From: Deltaproteobacteria bacterium
Lineage (GTDB): Bacteria > Desulfobacterota > Syntrophia > Syntrophales > UBA2210
Direction of reading: 5' to 3'
DNA: 55,805 nt
Assembly (NCBI GenBank): GCA_019314085.1
Contig: JAFCZZ010000003.1
Coordinates: 1-55,805 of the forward strand
The notes below the pieces were generated by a model. It saw only the letters and a list, made by a program, of their open reading frames with translations. It was not told the DNA's origin and did not search any database. Shown piece by piece: positions 9,105 through 16,829 of this stretch. Both the position numbers and the translations under genes were made by a program. The first letter of the stretch is position 1, and each line of letters begins with the position of its first letter.

Positions 9105-9485
9105 TCACTTACTCCACACCTCCGGTTCGTGGTCGTTGAGATACCAGGCGGCGTACGTGAGGTCGCGGAGCTCGGACTTATCGACTTTTAGGTTCAGCCG
9201 CTCTATGTGTGTGAGCAAACAAACGTGCGCGACCATGAGGTTCTCCGCGTTTCGGCGGTTCTTGAACGTCGAGACGTGGGTTATGAGCAACGGCGCTACC
9301 GCAGTCGCAACCTTCCGGCCGAGGGAGAGCTGCTTAAACCTCCCTGGGCGGCGCTCTTGGAGGGCGTGGACCGAGACCTCGAATGCTGGAGAGTACGTGT
9401 ACTTGTTCTTCCTTATAGTAGCAACTTCCAGTTCCACGAGCCGTTTGAACACCTCCTCGGTTGGCCGTATCGCCATATCCTTCAT
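9105..9485 (-). CDS. hypothetical helical protein
   Basis: 126 residues, soluble and mostly helical, slightly basic, with one histidine-rich stretch (MVAHVCLLTHIERLN). ATG start; the preceding epimerase stop overlaps it as ATGA. I do not recognise a family. The context is sugar nucleotide and glycan genes. Confidence 0.6.
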   Translation of the reverse strand: MKDMAIRPTEEVFKRLVELEVATIRKNKYTYSPAFEVSVHALQERRPGRFKQLSLGRKVATAVAPLLITHVSTFKNRRNAENLMVAHVCLLTHIERLNLKVDKSELRDLTYAAWYLNDHEPEVWSK

Positions 9486-10381
9486 ATCTCATCCCACCTC
9501 GGCGGCCTAACCGCGTCACGGTTTTCGTAGTACGCGAAGAGTGCTCGTATCGTGTCGTCCAGTTTGAACTTCGGCCGCCACATCCTAGTGTCGAGGATCT
9601 TGGAGATGTCGAGGGTTGAATACGGGACGTACCCCGGCGGGTAGAAGTCGACGTACTCGCAGTCCAGATCGTGCCCCCGCTCCCGGGCGATCTCTGCGAC
9701 TAGCTCGACCAGCTCGCGGCCGGAGGTCTCGACGCCACTCCCGAGGTTGTAAATGCCATTTGGGAGATCCTCAGCTGACAGTAATCCAGAGACGACATCA
9801 CGGACGTCGACGATGTCGCGCAGGGTGTCGCCACGGTTGAAGATTTTCACCTTCTTCCCGTGGACTGCGCACCAGACGAGGTAGTTCGGGAAGCAGCGGC
9901 CGCGGGGGCCGACCACGGTTCCGGGTCGGAAGATCACGTAGCGGCGGCCGGAGGCCTCGACGACCCGCTCGGCGACGGCCTTGGAGTAGCCGTACGGTGA
10001 GGAGATGTTAAGTGGGTCGGTCTCCTTAAATAGACGCCCCTTGCCGTAGAGGTTCGCCGTGGATGTGAACACGAACAGATCTGACTCAATCCACTTAAGG
10101 ACGTTGTACGTGCCGACGGTGTTGGTGAAGAACGCCTCCCCGCTCTCTCTCAGCCATTGAGACGGGTTGACAACCTTGGACCACGGTAGTCCCGCGAGGT
10201 GGTACGTGGTTGTGTAGTGTTGGTTGAAGTAGAAGGGCTCGCGAACGTCGTGTTGAAGTTCAGATATCCCCGATAAACCGGATGGGACGAGGTCGATGTT
10301 GGTGATGTGGAAGTCCTTCTTCAGCCTTTCGATCAGGTGCCGGCCGATGAAGCCGGAGCCGCCAGTGACGAGTACGGTCAT
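9482..10381 (-). CDS. NAD-dependent nucleotide-sugar epimerase/dehydratase (extended SDR)
   Basis: 299 residues from ATG 10381, which overlaps the upstream stop as ATGA; a longer reading adds 19 residues before the Rossmann strand and is unlikely. GGSGFIG at residues 7-13 binds NAD(P). The catalytic site is S/T near 107 (FTSTANLYG) plus Y130-x3-K134 (YGYSK). Family members epimerise or dehydrate UDP-, dTDP-, GDP- or ADP-sugars. With the heptose-type genes 3-5 kb upstream it may tailor a nucleotide-activated heptose or hexose; substrate unproven. Confidence 0.88.
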   Translation of the reverse strand: MTVLVTGGSGFIGRHLIERLKKDFHITNIDLVPSGLSGISELQHDVREPFYFNQHYTTTYHLAGLPWSKVVNPSQWLRESGEAFFTNTVGTYNVLKWIESDLFVFTSTANLYGKGRLFKETDPLNISSPYGYSKAVAERVVEASGRRYVIFRPGTVVGPRGRCFPNYLVWCAVHGKKVKIFNRGDTLRDIVDVRDVVSGLLSAEDLPNGIYNLGSGVETSGRELVELVAEIARERGHDLDCEYVDFYPPGYVPYSTLDISKILDTRMWRPKFKLDDTIRALFAYYENRDAVRPPRWDEI

Positions 10382-10617
10382 CTGTCTTCCTCCCGACGAC
10401 TGCCGTACATCCACGACACGGCCTTTTGGATCGCCCACCAGACCCCGAAGGCACCCAGAACGGAACCAAAGAACTCAGCGACGAGAGCGGCCGGGTTGAT
10501 ATAGTAAGAGAGTCCTCCGGGGACAAACAGCACGAAGACGATGACATTCCACCAGAGTATTAGGATATTGATCGCGGCCATCACCTTCCACCAATTTGAC
10601 CGGAGCCACACCCGCAC
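10378..10617 (-). CDS. small membrane protein
   Basis: 79 residues with two hydrophobic helices (INILILWWNVIVFVLFV and AALVAEFFGSVLGAFGVWW) and a basic tail. GTG start immediately after the TGA of the HIT-GT2 gene; stop overlaps the epimerase start. Function unknown; possibly a membrane partner of the adjacent GT2. Confidence 0.6.
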   Translation of the reverse strand: MRVWLRSNWWKVMAAINILILWWNVIVFVLFVPGGLSYYINPAALVAEFFGSVLGAFGVWWAIQKAVSWMYGSRREEDR

Positions 10618-11832
10618 TCATCTCACCTCCTTGAGTAGTCGCCTCTGGACCGTGATGAAGAATGTGGCAATAGCGAGACACATAGAGGCGACGAAGGAGC
10701 CGACCATAAGGACGCCGTAACTGACGACAAAATACTTACTCACATGGTAGAGATGGAGGAGCATACCTCCACAGAACACACTGAATAGGAACAGGAGAAG
10801 GGAGGGAATGCCAAGGAAAGTGTATGGGCGACGCCAGACCGTGCCCCAGAACAGGGATTCGAGGAGGTTCATACCGTGTTTCAGGGCGCCCTCGGAGTGC
10901 TCGGTGTCCTCATAGGTGATCGTAACCGGGACCTCGGCGACCCTGAGGCCGTGGGACTTGACCTGGCCGAGGATATCGAGCGACGCCCCCATACCGTTGT
11001 CGGTGATCTCGATCTTCTCGAGTGCCCGCCGCGAGTACGCACGGAACCCACACTGTGAATCGCCGACCCCATAAAATTTGTTCAACGTCCTGATAACCGT
11101 CTCACGGTGGAGTGGTGTGACCGAGTCTCCGAGGAACCGATTCCCCAAGACGACATCAGCGTCGTGAAGAGCCGTGAGGAGTCTGGGTATCTCGCCTGGG
11201 TCGTGCTGACCGTCTCCGTCGAGGGTTACGAGCGCGTCGTAACCGTACTCCCGGGCGTGAGCGAAGAGGTTTTTGAGGGCGAAACCGTAACCCCGACCGG
11301 CTGGAGCCCTGAGGACTCTGGCGCCGGCTCGGAGTGCGATGTCGCTGGTGCCGTCCGTCGAGCTGTCATCGAAGACGACGACCTCCCCGTACGGCCGGGC
11401 CTTCCTGACAACCTCCTCGATGTGCGCCGCCTCGTTATGAGTCGGGATACCGATCATGACATATCCATGGAAGTACGTGAAGTCATCGAGGGGGAAGGTG
11501 ACCTTCGGCGTCTTCTCAAGGAGGTCGTGTTCCTCGGGATCGTCGGTGTATGCGTCGCAGGCGACGAGGTGCCAGTGATCCGGCCACCGCGCGTATGTGC
11601 GATCGACGATACACCACTCGCGTAGACCGAGTTTAGACATGTAGTGATATAGGACGGCGTATGCCCGGGTGAGTTCGTGAAAATTCGGCTCGGACGCGTG
11701 CCGGTGAGTTGCAACCGTTACCCTGTGTTTGTGTCCCTTCATGTCCTTCGTCCGGACGAGGTACACCAGCGAGTCATTGTAGAGTAGGTGCTCCCGCGTC
11801 GGGATGGTACAGAAGGGACAGCTCTCGCTCAC
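10618..11832 (-). CDS. fusion protein: HIT-like domain + dolichyl-phosphate-type GT2 + two membrane helices
   Basis: 404 residues from GTG 11832, which overlaps the mini-gene stop as GTGA. Residues 1-120 look like a HIT/GalT-superfamily domain: a zinc CPFC pair at the start and DHWHLVACD at the usual HxHxH place, with V replacing the third His. Next comes a GT-A domain of the dolichyl-phosphate mannose synthase type: IPTHNEAAHI, FDDSSTDGT, TLDGDGQHDP, and VLGNRF. Two or more C-terminal membrane helices follow. A HIT domain could hydrolyse or transfer nucleotidyl groups, so the fusion may activate a sugar phosphate and load it onto polyprenyl phosphate. A longer in-frame start at 11952 would overlap the transaldolase and is not preferred. 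Confidence 0.8.
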   Translation of the reverse strand: MSESCPFCTIPTREHLLYNDSLVYLVRTKDMKGHKHRVTVATHRHASEPNFHELTRAYAVLYHYMSKLGLREWCIVDRTYARWPDHWHLVACDAYTDDPEEHDLLEKTPKVTFPLDDFTYFHGYVMIGIPTHNEAAHIEEVVRKARPYGEVVVFDDSSTDGTSDIALRAGARVLRAPAGRGYGFALKNLFAHAREYGYDALVTLDGDGQHDPGEIPRLLTALHDADVVLGNRFLGDSVTPLHRETVIRTLNKFYGVGDSQCGFRAYSRRALEKIEITDNGMGASLDILGQVKSHGLRVAEVPVTITYEDTEHSEGALKHGMNLLESLFWGTVWRRPYTFLGIPSLLLFLFSVFCGGMLLHLYHVSKYFVVSYGVLMVGSFVASMCLAIATFFITVQRRLLKEVR

Positions 11833-11912
11833 TTCTTCCACCGCGTCTGGTATAGGTAGTACACAATTATGAGCGCCGCGGCACAGCCGTAGAGGATTAG
11901 CCGTATGTTCAG
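11829..11912 (-). CDS. 27-residue single-helix membrane peptide, apparent CTG start
   Basis: Between the transaldolase and the HIT-GT2 lies an open frame starting at CTG 11912-11910, which overlaps the transaldolase TGA as CTGA and has GGAGGTGAT six bases upstream. It encodes a basic start (LNIR), one hydrophobic helix (LILYGCAAALIIVYYLY) and a basic tail, and ends in a GTGA overlap with the next gene. This fits a type of tiny membrane protein common in this operon. It would be missed by callers that require ATG, GTG or TTG. Confidence 0.5.
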   Translation of the reverse strand: MNIRLILYGCAAALIIVYYLYQTRWKK

Positions 11913-12598
11913 GTTCTATCACCTCCTTCTTTGAGCTTCTCCCACGCCTCATCGAACTCCCTGATCGTCGACTCCGTCCGTGGATGGGGGATGAGGGCTT
12001 TGAGGTGCTTATACGGCACCGTCACGATGTGAGCACCCGCGTTGAAGCACTCCATAACATCATTCGGGTTGCGGATACTCCCGGCGATTATTTTCGTATC
12101 GAGATCGTGATCCTCGAGGTAGGTCCTCATTCTGAAGATTTCTTCCATAGCTAGGGTTCGAGTGGATAGCTCCTCGATCATCCTATTGTAGAAGAGGGAG
12201 ACGTAGGTTGCGCCGGCCTCGGCCGCGAGGACCCCCTGTCGAGCGGACATAAGGCACGTAGCGTTCGTCTTAATGTCCATCTCCGAGAGCTGGTTTATCA
12301 CGGCGAGTCCTCGCCCGTCGGACCACATCGGGACCTTGACCACCACCCACCCATTGATCTCCGCGAGTTCACGGGCCTCGGACACGAGACTATGGACGGG
12401 AGCGTACGTTCGCGTGAGTTCGACGCTGACCGGACCTTGAACAAGCTCACATATCTCACGGATAACCTCTTTGTAGTTATCGTACGAGACGCCGGACTTG
12501 AGCAGGATCTTCTGGTTGGTCGTAACGCCGCGTATCACTCCAAGTTCGGCGATCTCCCGGATCTCGTCGAGATTTGCGGTGTCGAGGAAGAGTGTCAT
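11909..12598 (-). CDS. transaldolase / fructose-6-phosphate aldolase family enzyme
   Basis: 229 residues, the length of the small TalC/MipB-type transaldolases. FLDTANLDEI (Asp6), VTTNQ (Asn28) and VVVKVP with Lys88, which forms the Schiff base, are all present; so is the C-terminal IIAGSIRNP. The enzyme would exchange three-carbon units between fructose-6-phosphate and sedoheptulose-7-phosphate. With the GmhA-like isomerase and HddA-like kinase 2 kb upstream, a role in supplying sedoheptulose-7-phosphate for heptose synthesis is likely. ATGA overlap with the gene upstream. Confidence 0.9.
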   Translation of the reverse strand: MTLFLDTANLDEIREIAELGVIRGVTTNQKILLKSGVSYDNYKEVIREICELVQGPVSVELTRTYAPVHSLVSEARELAEINGWVVVKVPMWSDGRGLAVINQLSEMDIKTNATCLMSARQGVLAAEAGATYVSLFYNRMIEELSTRTLAMEEIFRMRTYLEDHDLDTKIIAGSIRNPNDVMECFNAGAHIVTVPYKHLKALIPHPRTESTIREFDEAWEKLKEGGDRT

Positions 12599-12879
12599 TT
12601 CTTACTGCCCCCTAACCGTCTCAGAATGTAATCGATTCCATCGAGTATTTCGGTTGCGAGGATAGCCCCGCCAATGAGCACACAAAGTGGCTCGAGCACC
12701 AAGGCGAGCAAGTGCACTAACGCGATAGTGACTGGTGGATCAGTCGGTAGCGTTATTGGCATAAACATTTGTTTCTTAAAGAGAATGAGACCTAGGGCGA
12801 TTAACATAGTGTAACCCACCATAGCTAGTATGAGCGACAGCCAGAGTGGCTGTGGTTTGGTTTGTTTAGCATCCTTCAT
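12595..12879 (-). CDS. small membrane protein
   Basis: 94 residues, two to three hydrophobic helices (LWLSLILAMVGYTMLIALGL and IALVHLLALVLEPLCVLIGG) and a basic C-terminus. First of four small two-helix membrane proteins in tandem (12595-13692). ATG start, overlapping ends. Function unknown. Confidence 0.6.
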   Translation of the reverse strand: MKDAKQTKPQPLWLSLILAMVGYTMLIALGLILFKKQMFMPITLPTDPPVTIALVHLLALVLEPLCVLIGGAILATEILDGIDYILRRLGGSKK

Positions 12880-13190
12880 TTAAATCGTCCCCCGATTCGC
12901 CTCCTAATGAGCTTCCATAGTAAGAGTATTGTTATCAACCCAAAGTTTCCGATCTGGTATGTCGCGTTAAAAAAGAATATGATACCTATACCGTAGACTA
13001 TATAGGTAATGTTTGATGTTGGTTGTGGGATTGTTACTGCGAATGTCTGTGGTGAGAATATGGCAACTAGGATCAGTACAAAAGATGTACCACCGAACCA
13101 GATCAGTAGTTTTCGTGCCGCATCCCCTATATCTTGGGTTACTATCCGTATCATGTCCCTGTTCTCCGAACGTATTTCTCTACTAGACAC
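12876..13190 (-). CDS. small membrane protein
   Basis: 104 residues; helices around LLIWFGGTSFVLILVAIF and IVYGIGIIFFFNATYQIG, ending WKLIRRRIGGRFK. GTG start. Part of the tandem block of small membrane proteins between the transaldolase and the phosphatase-like gene; no homology recognised among them. Confidence 0.58.
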   Translation of the reverse strand: MSSREIRSENRDMIRIVTQDIGDAARKLLIWFGGTSFVLILVAIFSPQTFAVTIPQPTSNITYIVYGIGIIFFFNATYQIGNFGLITILLLWKLIRRRIGGRFK

Positions 13191-13192
13191 CT

Positions 13193-13486
13193 TTACTCAC
13201 CCGACCTCTGTCGCAAATGGTTGGCACAGTACCTATATCCGAGCTCTAGGAGATCGTAAATGATGTTGAGGAGTATGGTGAAGCTGTAGCCGGCGTAGAG
13301 CCATGCGCACCCAACCATACACATAATTAGGACACCACCTGAGGTGTACGCCCAATCCCCTAGGGGCTGACTCAGCAGACCCGGCGCTACCCCTCGAGCC
13401 AATAACAGGAGGACGAAACACCCAAAGGATGTTCTGATGAATAAGTTATCCACCACACTTGGGCCGAATTTTTTATCTTCCCTCAA
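13193..13486 (-). CDS. small membrane protein
   Basis: 97 residues with two hydrophobic helices (CFVLLLLARGVAPGLL and GVLIMCMVGCAWLYAGYSF). TTG start overlapping the upstream stop. Function unknown. Confidence 0.57.
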   Translation of the reverse strand: MREDKKFGPSVVDNLFIRTSFGCFVLLLLARGVAPGLLSQPLGDWAYTSGGVLIMCMVGCAWLYAGYSFTILLNIIYDLLELGYRYCANHLRQRSGE

Positions 13487-13692
13487 GTTCTAGTCACCTC
13501 ACACGGCTTATGAGAAATGGTCAGCAAGAGTACGCTAATCACCGTACGTAGGAGTACCCATCCCCATACTATCCCCCAAGGGATGTGACCAATATTTCTA
13601 AGGATTTCAAATATTGGGATCGCCACCGAGACGTCTAATACGGTGTTCACTTCCTTCCTGACTCTCTCCCACGCAGTTAGTTCACTACTCAT
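13483..13692 (-). CDS. small membrane protein
   Basis: 69 residues; an amphipathic N-terminus then about 40 hydrophobic residues that could form one or two helices. ATG start; stop overlaps the next gene. Function unknown. Confidence 0.55.
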   Translation of the reverse strand: MSSELTAWERVRKEVNTVLDVSVAIPIFEILRNIGHIPWGIVWGWVLLRTVISVLLLTISHKPCEVTRT

Positions 13693-13693
13693 A

Positions 13694-14074
13694 TTACCAA
13701 CTCCTCAACAGGTCGAGGTTGATCTGCGCCGCCGGGTGTCGCTCCTTGATGAATTTGTACGCCTCCTCCCTCGACATCCCCACTCGTCGTAGCCATAGGA
13801 GGATGACGTAGACGGAGCGTGAGACACCGCCGCGACAGCAGACCAAGACGCGGTCATTGGTATACATAAGCCTGTCGCCGAGGTGCTTGAGTACCGTGGA
13901 GAGTGCCCATATAGGGTTACTACCATCATCCGAGAGGTGGTAATGGTAGTCCTCCAACCCGGTCACCTTGCCACCGACGTTTATGACATAGTCGATGCTC
14001 AGCTCGTCTAGGTCCGCTTTCGTGAAGTTCGAGTCGCCGACGTACAGCCGGTCGAAGATACGGCTTATCATCAT
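13694..14074 (-). CDS. dual-specificity-type phosphatase (Cx5R)
   Basis: 126 residues from ATG 14074, which overlaps the isomerase stop as ATGA; the longer reading to 14167 lies inside the isomerase gene. The signature is VLVCCRGGVSRS, with the nucleophile Cys80 and Arg86 (C-x5-R), an upstream DLDELSIDYVINV strand and a candidate general acid near Asp50. Family members dephosphorylate proteins, RNA ends, lipids or sugars. Directly following GmhA-like and HddA-like genes, it stands where GmhB (heptose bisphosphate phosphatase) would be expected, but GmhB belongs to the HAD superfamily. Substitution by a DSP is an inference. Confidence 0.82.
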   Translation of the reverse strand: MMISRIFDRLYVGDSNFTKADLDELSIDYVINVGGKVTGLEDYHYHLSDDGSNPIWALSTVLKHLGDRLMYTNDRVLVCCRGGVSRSVYVILLWLRRVGMSREEAYKFIKERHPAAQINLDLLRSW

Positions 14075-14625
14075 CTCCCCTCTAACTGATCCCTCAGCTC
14101 GGCACAGATCATATGTGCCACCACGGAGAACAATCCCTCGACCACGTAGGGGTCGCCGGACGGCCAAGTGACCCCGGCGGTGGCGTAGCGCTTGATCTTA
14201 CCACCATCGCACCCAGCTACGAGGATTACGGATCCACCCTTCATCGAGGCGAGGGCCGCCGCGTTTGCGAGGTTCGAGCTCCAGACCCCGCCGCTCGCGC
14301 CGTGAACGGTAAACAGGACGAGGCTATCGACGGGCGAGAAGCCGGGCATTTGCATATCGTACGCGCGTTCCCACCCCTCGTCGTTGGTGAGAGCGGTGAG
14401 GCGGGCGACGTTGTCAACCAGGCACTTCACGTCAAAGCCGAGGTTCATGAGGTCGGACGTGAAGTGTGAGGCGATGGCCGCGGACCCGCCATTTCCGGCT
14501 ACCCACACCCTGCCCAGCTTGTCGCGGGTCTTCAGGAGGAGTTGCGCCGCTCTCCTCACGTCCGGGGTGGACACCCGCTTGAGGTTGGACATGATCTCCA
14601 ACTTGAGCTTCACCAACTCACTCAT
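14071..14625 (-). CDS. gmhA: SIS-domain sugar-phosphate isomerase, GmhA-like
   Basis: 184 residues. VWVAGNGGSAAIASHFTSDL at 41-60 is the phosphosugar-binding loop with the N-G-G-S-A typical of sedoheptulose-7-phosphate isomerase; LFTVHGASGGV follows. The known reaction is sedoheptulose-7-phosphate to D-glycero-manno-heptose-7-phosphate. Length fits GmhA (about 190). Coupled by four-base overlaps to the kinase upstream and the phosphatase downstream, as in bacterial heptose operons. Confidence 0.85.
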   Translation of the reverse strand: MSELVKLKLEIMSNLKRVSTPDVRRAAQLLLKTRDKLGRVWVAGNGGSAAIASHFTSDLMNLGFDVKCLVDNVARLTALTNDEGWERAYDMQMPGFSPVDSLVLFTVHGASGGVWSSNLANAAALASMKGGSVILVAGCDGGKIKRYATAGVTWPSGDPYVVEGLFSVVAHMICAELRDQLEGR

Positions 14626-15566
14626 ATCTCTATCACCCCCGATCCTCGACCGTAGAACCTGAACGGCACCGGGCAGAGCCCGTGACGGTAAAGGGCGAGA
14701 GCGACCTCATCCTTCACCTTAGCGTCGGGGCAGAAGAGGAGTAGGAACCCGCCCCCGCCGGCGCCGACGATCTTCCCGCCGAGGGCACCAGCGTCACGAG
14801 CTATGCTGTACCAGCGATCGATCATATCGTTAGTCATGTGCGGGGAGATGGTCTTCTTCGCCTCCCAGTGTTGGTGCATAAGTTCGCCGTAGGTTCGCCA
14901 ATCCTCATCGATGAGGGCGTCTGCCGCATCCTCGCCGAGGCGCTTGATCTCGAGTAGCTGCTCCTCGGATTTCCTGACGGTCTTAAGGAGTGGTAGGGAG
15001 GAGCGTCTGATCCCGGTGTAGTATATGAGGAATCGTTGGTCGAGCTGGGCCGAGGGGGTGGGTAGCCTACGGTAGCGGACCTCGCCGTTGCTGGTGTAGA
15101 AGATGTTCAAGCCCCCGACCATGGCGGCGTATTGGTCCTGTTTACCGACCGGGCGTTTGAGGATCTCCCGCTCGATGTGATATGCCAATTCTGCGAGGTT
15201 CTCGACGGGCTCGCGCTTGTAGACGGAGAGGGCGTTCAGAAGTCCGACGGTGAAAGCGCCGGATGAGCCTAGGCCGGTTCTGGAGGGGAGATCGGCGAAT
15301 GTGACGATCTCCACGTGGTTGTAGATGTTGAACAGGTTAAGGGCCTCCCGGATTATCGGGTGTTTGATCTCGTCGATGTCTCCGACCAGCTCCAGCTGGG
15401 AATAGGACAGCCTGATCTCGGGTTCGAACCGGTCCTTGATGGCGACGTAGACGAACTTGTCGATGGCGCCGGCGATCCAGAAGCCACCGTGCTTCTGGTA
15501 GAACTCGGGGAGGTCTGTGCCGCCGCCGCCGAGTGAGATGCGCATAGGGGTTTTAGTGATAATCAA
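14622..15566 (-). CDS. hddA: GHMP-superfamily sugar kinase, HddA-like (heptose-7-phosphate kinase)
   Basis: 314 residues. Motif 1 PMRISLGGGGTDLPEFY is diagnostic for the D-glycero-D-manno-heptose-7-phosphate kinase and related fucokinase-like branch. Motif 2 is SRTGLGSSGAFTVGLLNAL (ATP loop), motif 3 GGKIVGAGGGGFLLLF. It would phosphorylate C1 of heptose-7-phosphate. TTG start at 15566 overlaps the previous stop as TTGA. Next to the GmhA-like gene, this is strong context for heptose synthesis. Confidence 0.87.
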   Translation of the reverse strand: MIITKTPMRISLGGGGTDLPEFYQKHGGFWIAGAIDKFVYVAIKDRFEPEIRLSYSQLELVGDIDEIKHPIIREALNLFNIYNHVEIVTFADLPSRTGLGSSGAFTVGLLNALSVYKREPVENLAELAYHIEREILKRPVGKQDQYAAMVGGLNIFYTSNGEVRYRRLPTPSAQLDQRFLIYYTGIRRSSLPLLKTVRKSEEQLLEIKRLGEDAADALIDEDWRTYGELMHQHWEAKKTISPHMTNDMIDRWYSIARDAGALGGKIVGAGGGGFLLLFCPDAKVKDEVALALYRHGLCPVPFRFYGRGSGVIEI

Positions 15567-15772
15567 TACTTTACCTCCTTATCATCGATCGGATACAACC
15601 CCACATCGAGTTCGTAGTCGTCTATAATGAACCCGCCGATCATATCCTCCTCGAGTTCGCCCTCGCTGATGAGCTGGTTCTTGTGTTTCTCAGCCTTCTC
15701 CCTTGTTGAGAATATACCAAGTTTGTAGTCACAATCATATCCCATGTCGAATCGGAGTAAGTAGACTTTCAT
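15563..15772 (-). CDS. small acidic hypothetical protein
   Basis: 69 residues, alternating beta and helix: KVYLLRFDMGYDCDYKLGIF, then STREKAEKHKNQLI, then an acidic tail. This resembles small phage/bacterial proteins that start with a Y-x-L/V strand and an 'F-S-T-x-E-K-A' turn (DUF7336-like), of unknown function. ATG start, overlaps on both sides. Confidence 0.58.
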   Translation of the reverse strand: MKVYLLRFDMGYDCDYKLGIFSTREKAEKHKNQLISEGELEEDMIGGFIIDDYELDVGLYPIDDKEVKY

Positions 15773-16404
15773 TCAACTACCTCCTTGTTGACTAACAGGA
15801 ACGCGATGCTCGTGCAGATCACCCGATCCACGAGGTAGTACGGGGAGTCCCAGACCTCGGCCGATATGACGCCGTACGGGACGGGGTTACCGAGCAGGAA
15901 CAGGGTCGCCACAGCCAACCCGACTAGGAAGATCACCCAGCGGCCCAAGTTACCGAACGCTCGCGTCCAGCCCGTGGTGACTGTTAAGAACCACAGGGGG
16001 AAGACCACGAGGACGTGGAGCCCCCAGTCCCACTGAGGCCCGGTGATGAAGGCGTTGCGGATGAGGTACGGTGCCTCCCAGTAGTACGAGCCGACGAACG
16101 CGACCAGCGCCGAGATGGACACCGCCTGCAGATAGTTCCACCCCTTCCCGTACACTAGGTAGGCGGTGAAGGCGGTGATGAGCAGGGTGTACGTCAGGAG
16201 TAGGCGGTGACTCGGGAACAGCTCCACGACGACCCAATGGGTTTGCGGGAGGATTTCCATAACCACAACAGAGATCGTGGCATATACCTGCCACTGGAAC
16301 AGCCAGTTGAGAGTTGGGCGACGAACCCGGTAGAGAGCCATCCAGAATACCGGAAGTATCCAGACCAGGCACAGACCGACCCACTCGCCGAGGGACGTGA
16401 TCAC
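15769..16404 (-). CDS. polytopic membrane protein, unknown function
   Basis: 211 residues, about six to seven membrane helices. Charged or aromatic residues occur at helix ends (SYYWEAPYLIRN, GPQWDWGLH). No family recognised; a carrier or lipid-modifying role is possible. ATG start overlapping the upstream gene's stop. Confidence 0.65.
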   Translation of the reverse strand: MITSLGEWVGLCLVWILPVFWMALYRVRRPTLNWLFQWQVYATISVVVMEILPQTHWVVVELFPSHRLLLTYTLLITAFTAYLVYGKGWNYLQAVSISALVAFVGSYYWEAPYLIRNAFITGPQWDWGLHVLVVFPLWFLTVTTGWTRAFGNLGRWVIFLVGLAVATLFLLGNPVPYGVISAEVWDSPYYLVDRVICTSIAFLLVNKEVVE

Positions 16405-16829
16405 TTCTCTTCACCCCTAAAGGCGTCTAGAATATACCTCGCCGGGATGGAGAGGGAGAAGTCGTTCATGTTCACCGCTATCCGTCGCTCGGGAACGATG
16501 ATGTCGACGGACCAGTCCTCCGGCTTGGCGCGGGAAGTAAAGGTCAGGCCGTTATTCTCCGGCGCGGGGGATATCGACCGAATCGGGAGGAGTGCGACCG
16601 TGGTTAAGCCGACGGAGACGAGCCCGGTCCAGATCAGGAACACACACGACGCCACGGACGAAACGTTATCGACCTGTTCCTCGGTGATCTCGGTTCCTAC
16701 GTGTACCTCCTTTGTGTACCTCCACCCGTGGGCGCGGATGTCCGCGAAGGTGTCACCGATGCCCATAACGGCGGAAGCGACGAGGATAAGGGCAACCACC
16801 AAGTTTGAGTAGAGGATGAGTCTCACCAC
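16401..16829 (-). CDS. membrane protein with two helices and a C-terminal soluble domain
   Basis: 142 residues. Helices at 4-22 and about 58-82, separated by a 35-residue polar loop that probably lies outside, then a 60-residue soluble tail. Start overlaps the next upstream gene by 7 nt. Function unknown. Confidence 0.58.
   Translation of the reverse strand: MVRLILYSNLVVALILVASAVMGIGDTFADIRAHGWRYTKEVHVGTEITEEQVDNVSSVASCVFLIWTGLVSVGLTTVALLPIRSISPAPENNGLTFTSRAKPEDWSVDIIVPERRIAVNMNDFSLSIPARYILDAFRGEEK

Noticed and set aside
9616..11625. Plus-strand frames opposite the epimerase and HIT-GT2 genes
   Set aside because: Antisense to genes with clear motifs; composition is Arg/Gly or Val/Glu-rich as expected for shadows in GC-rich DNA.
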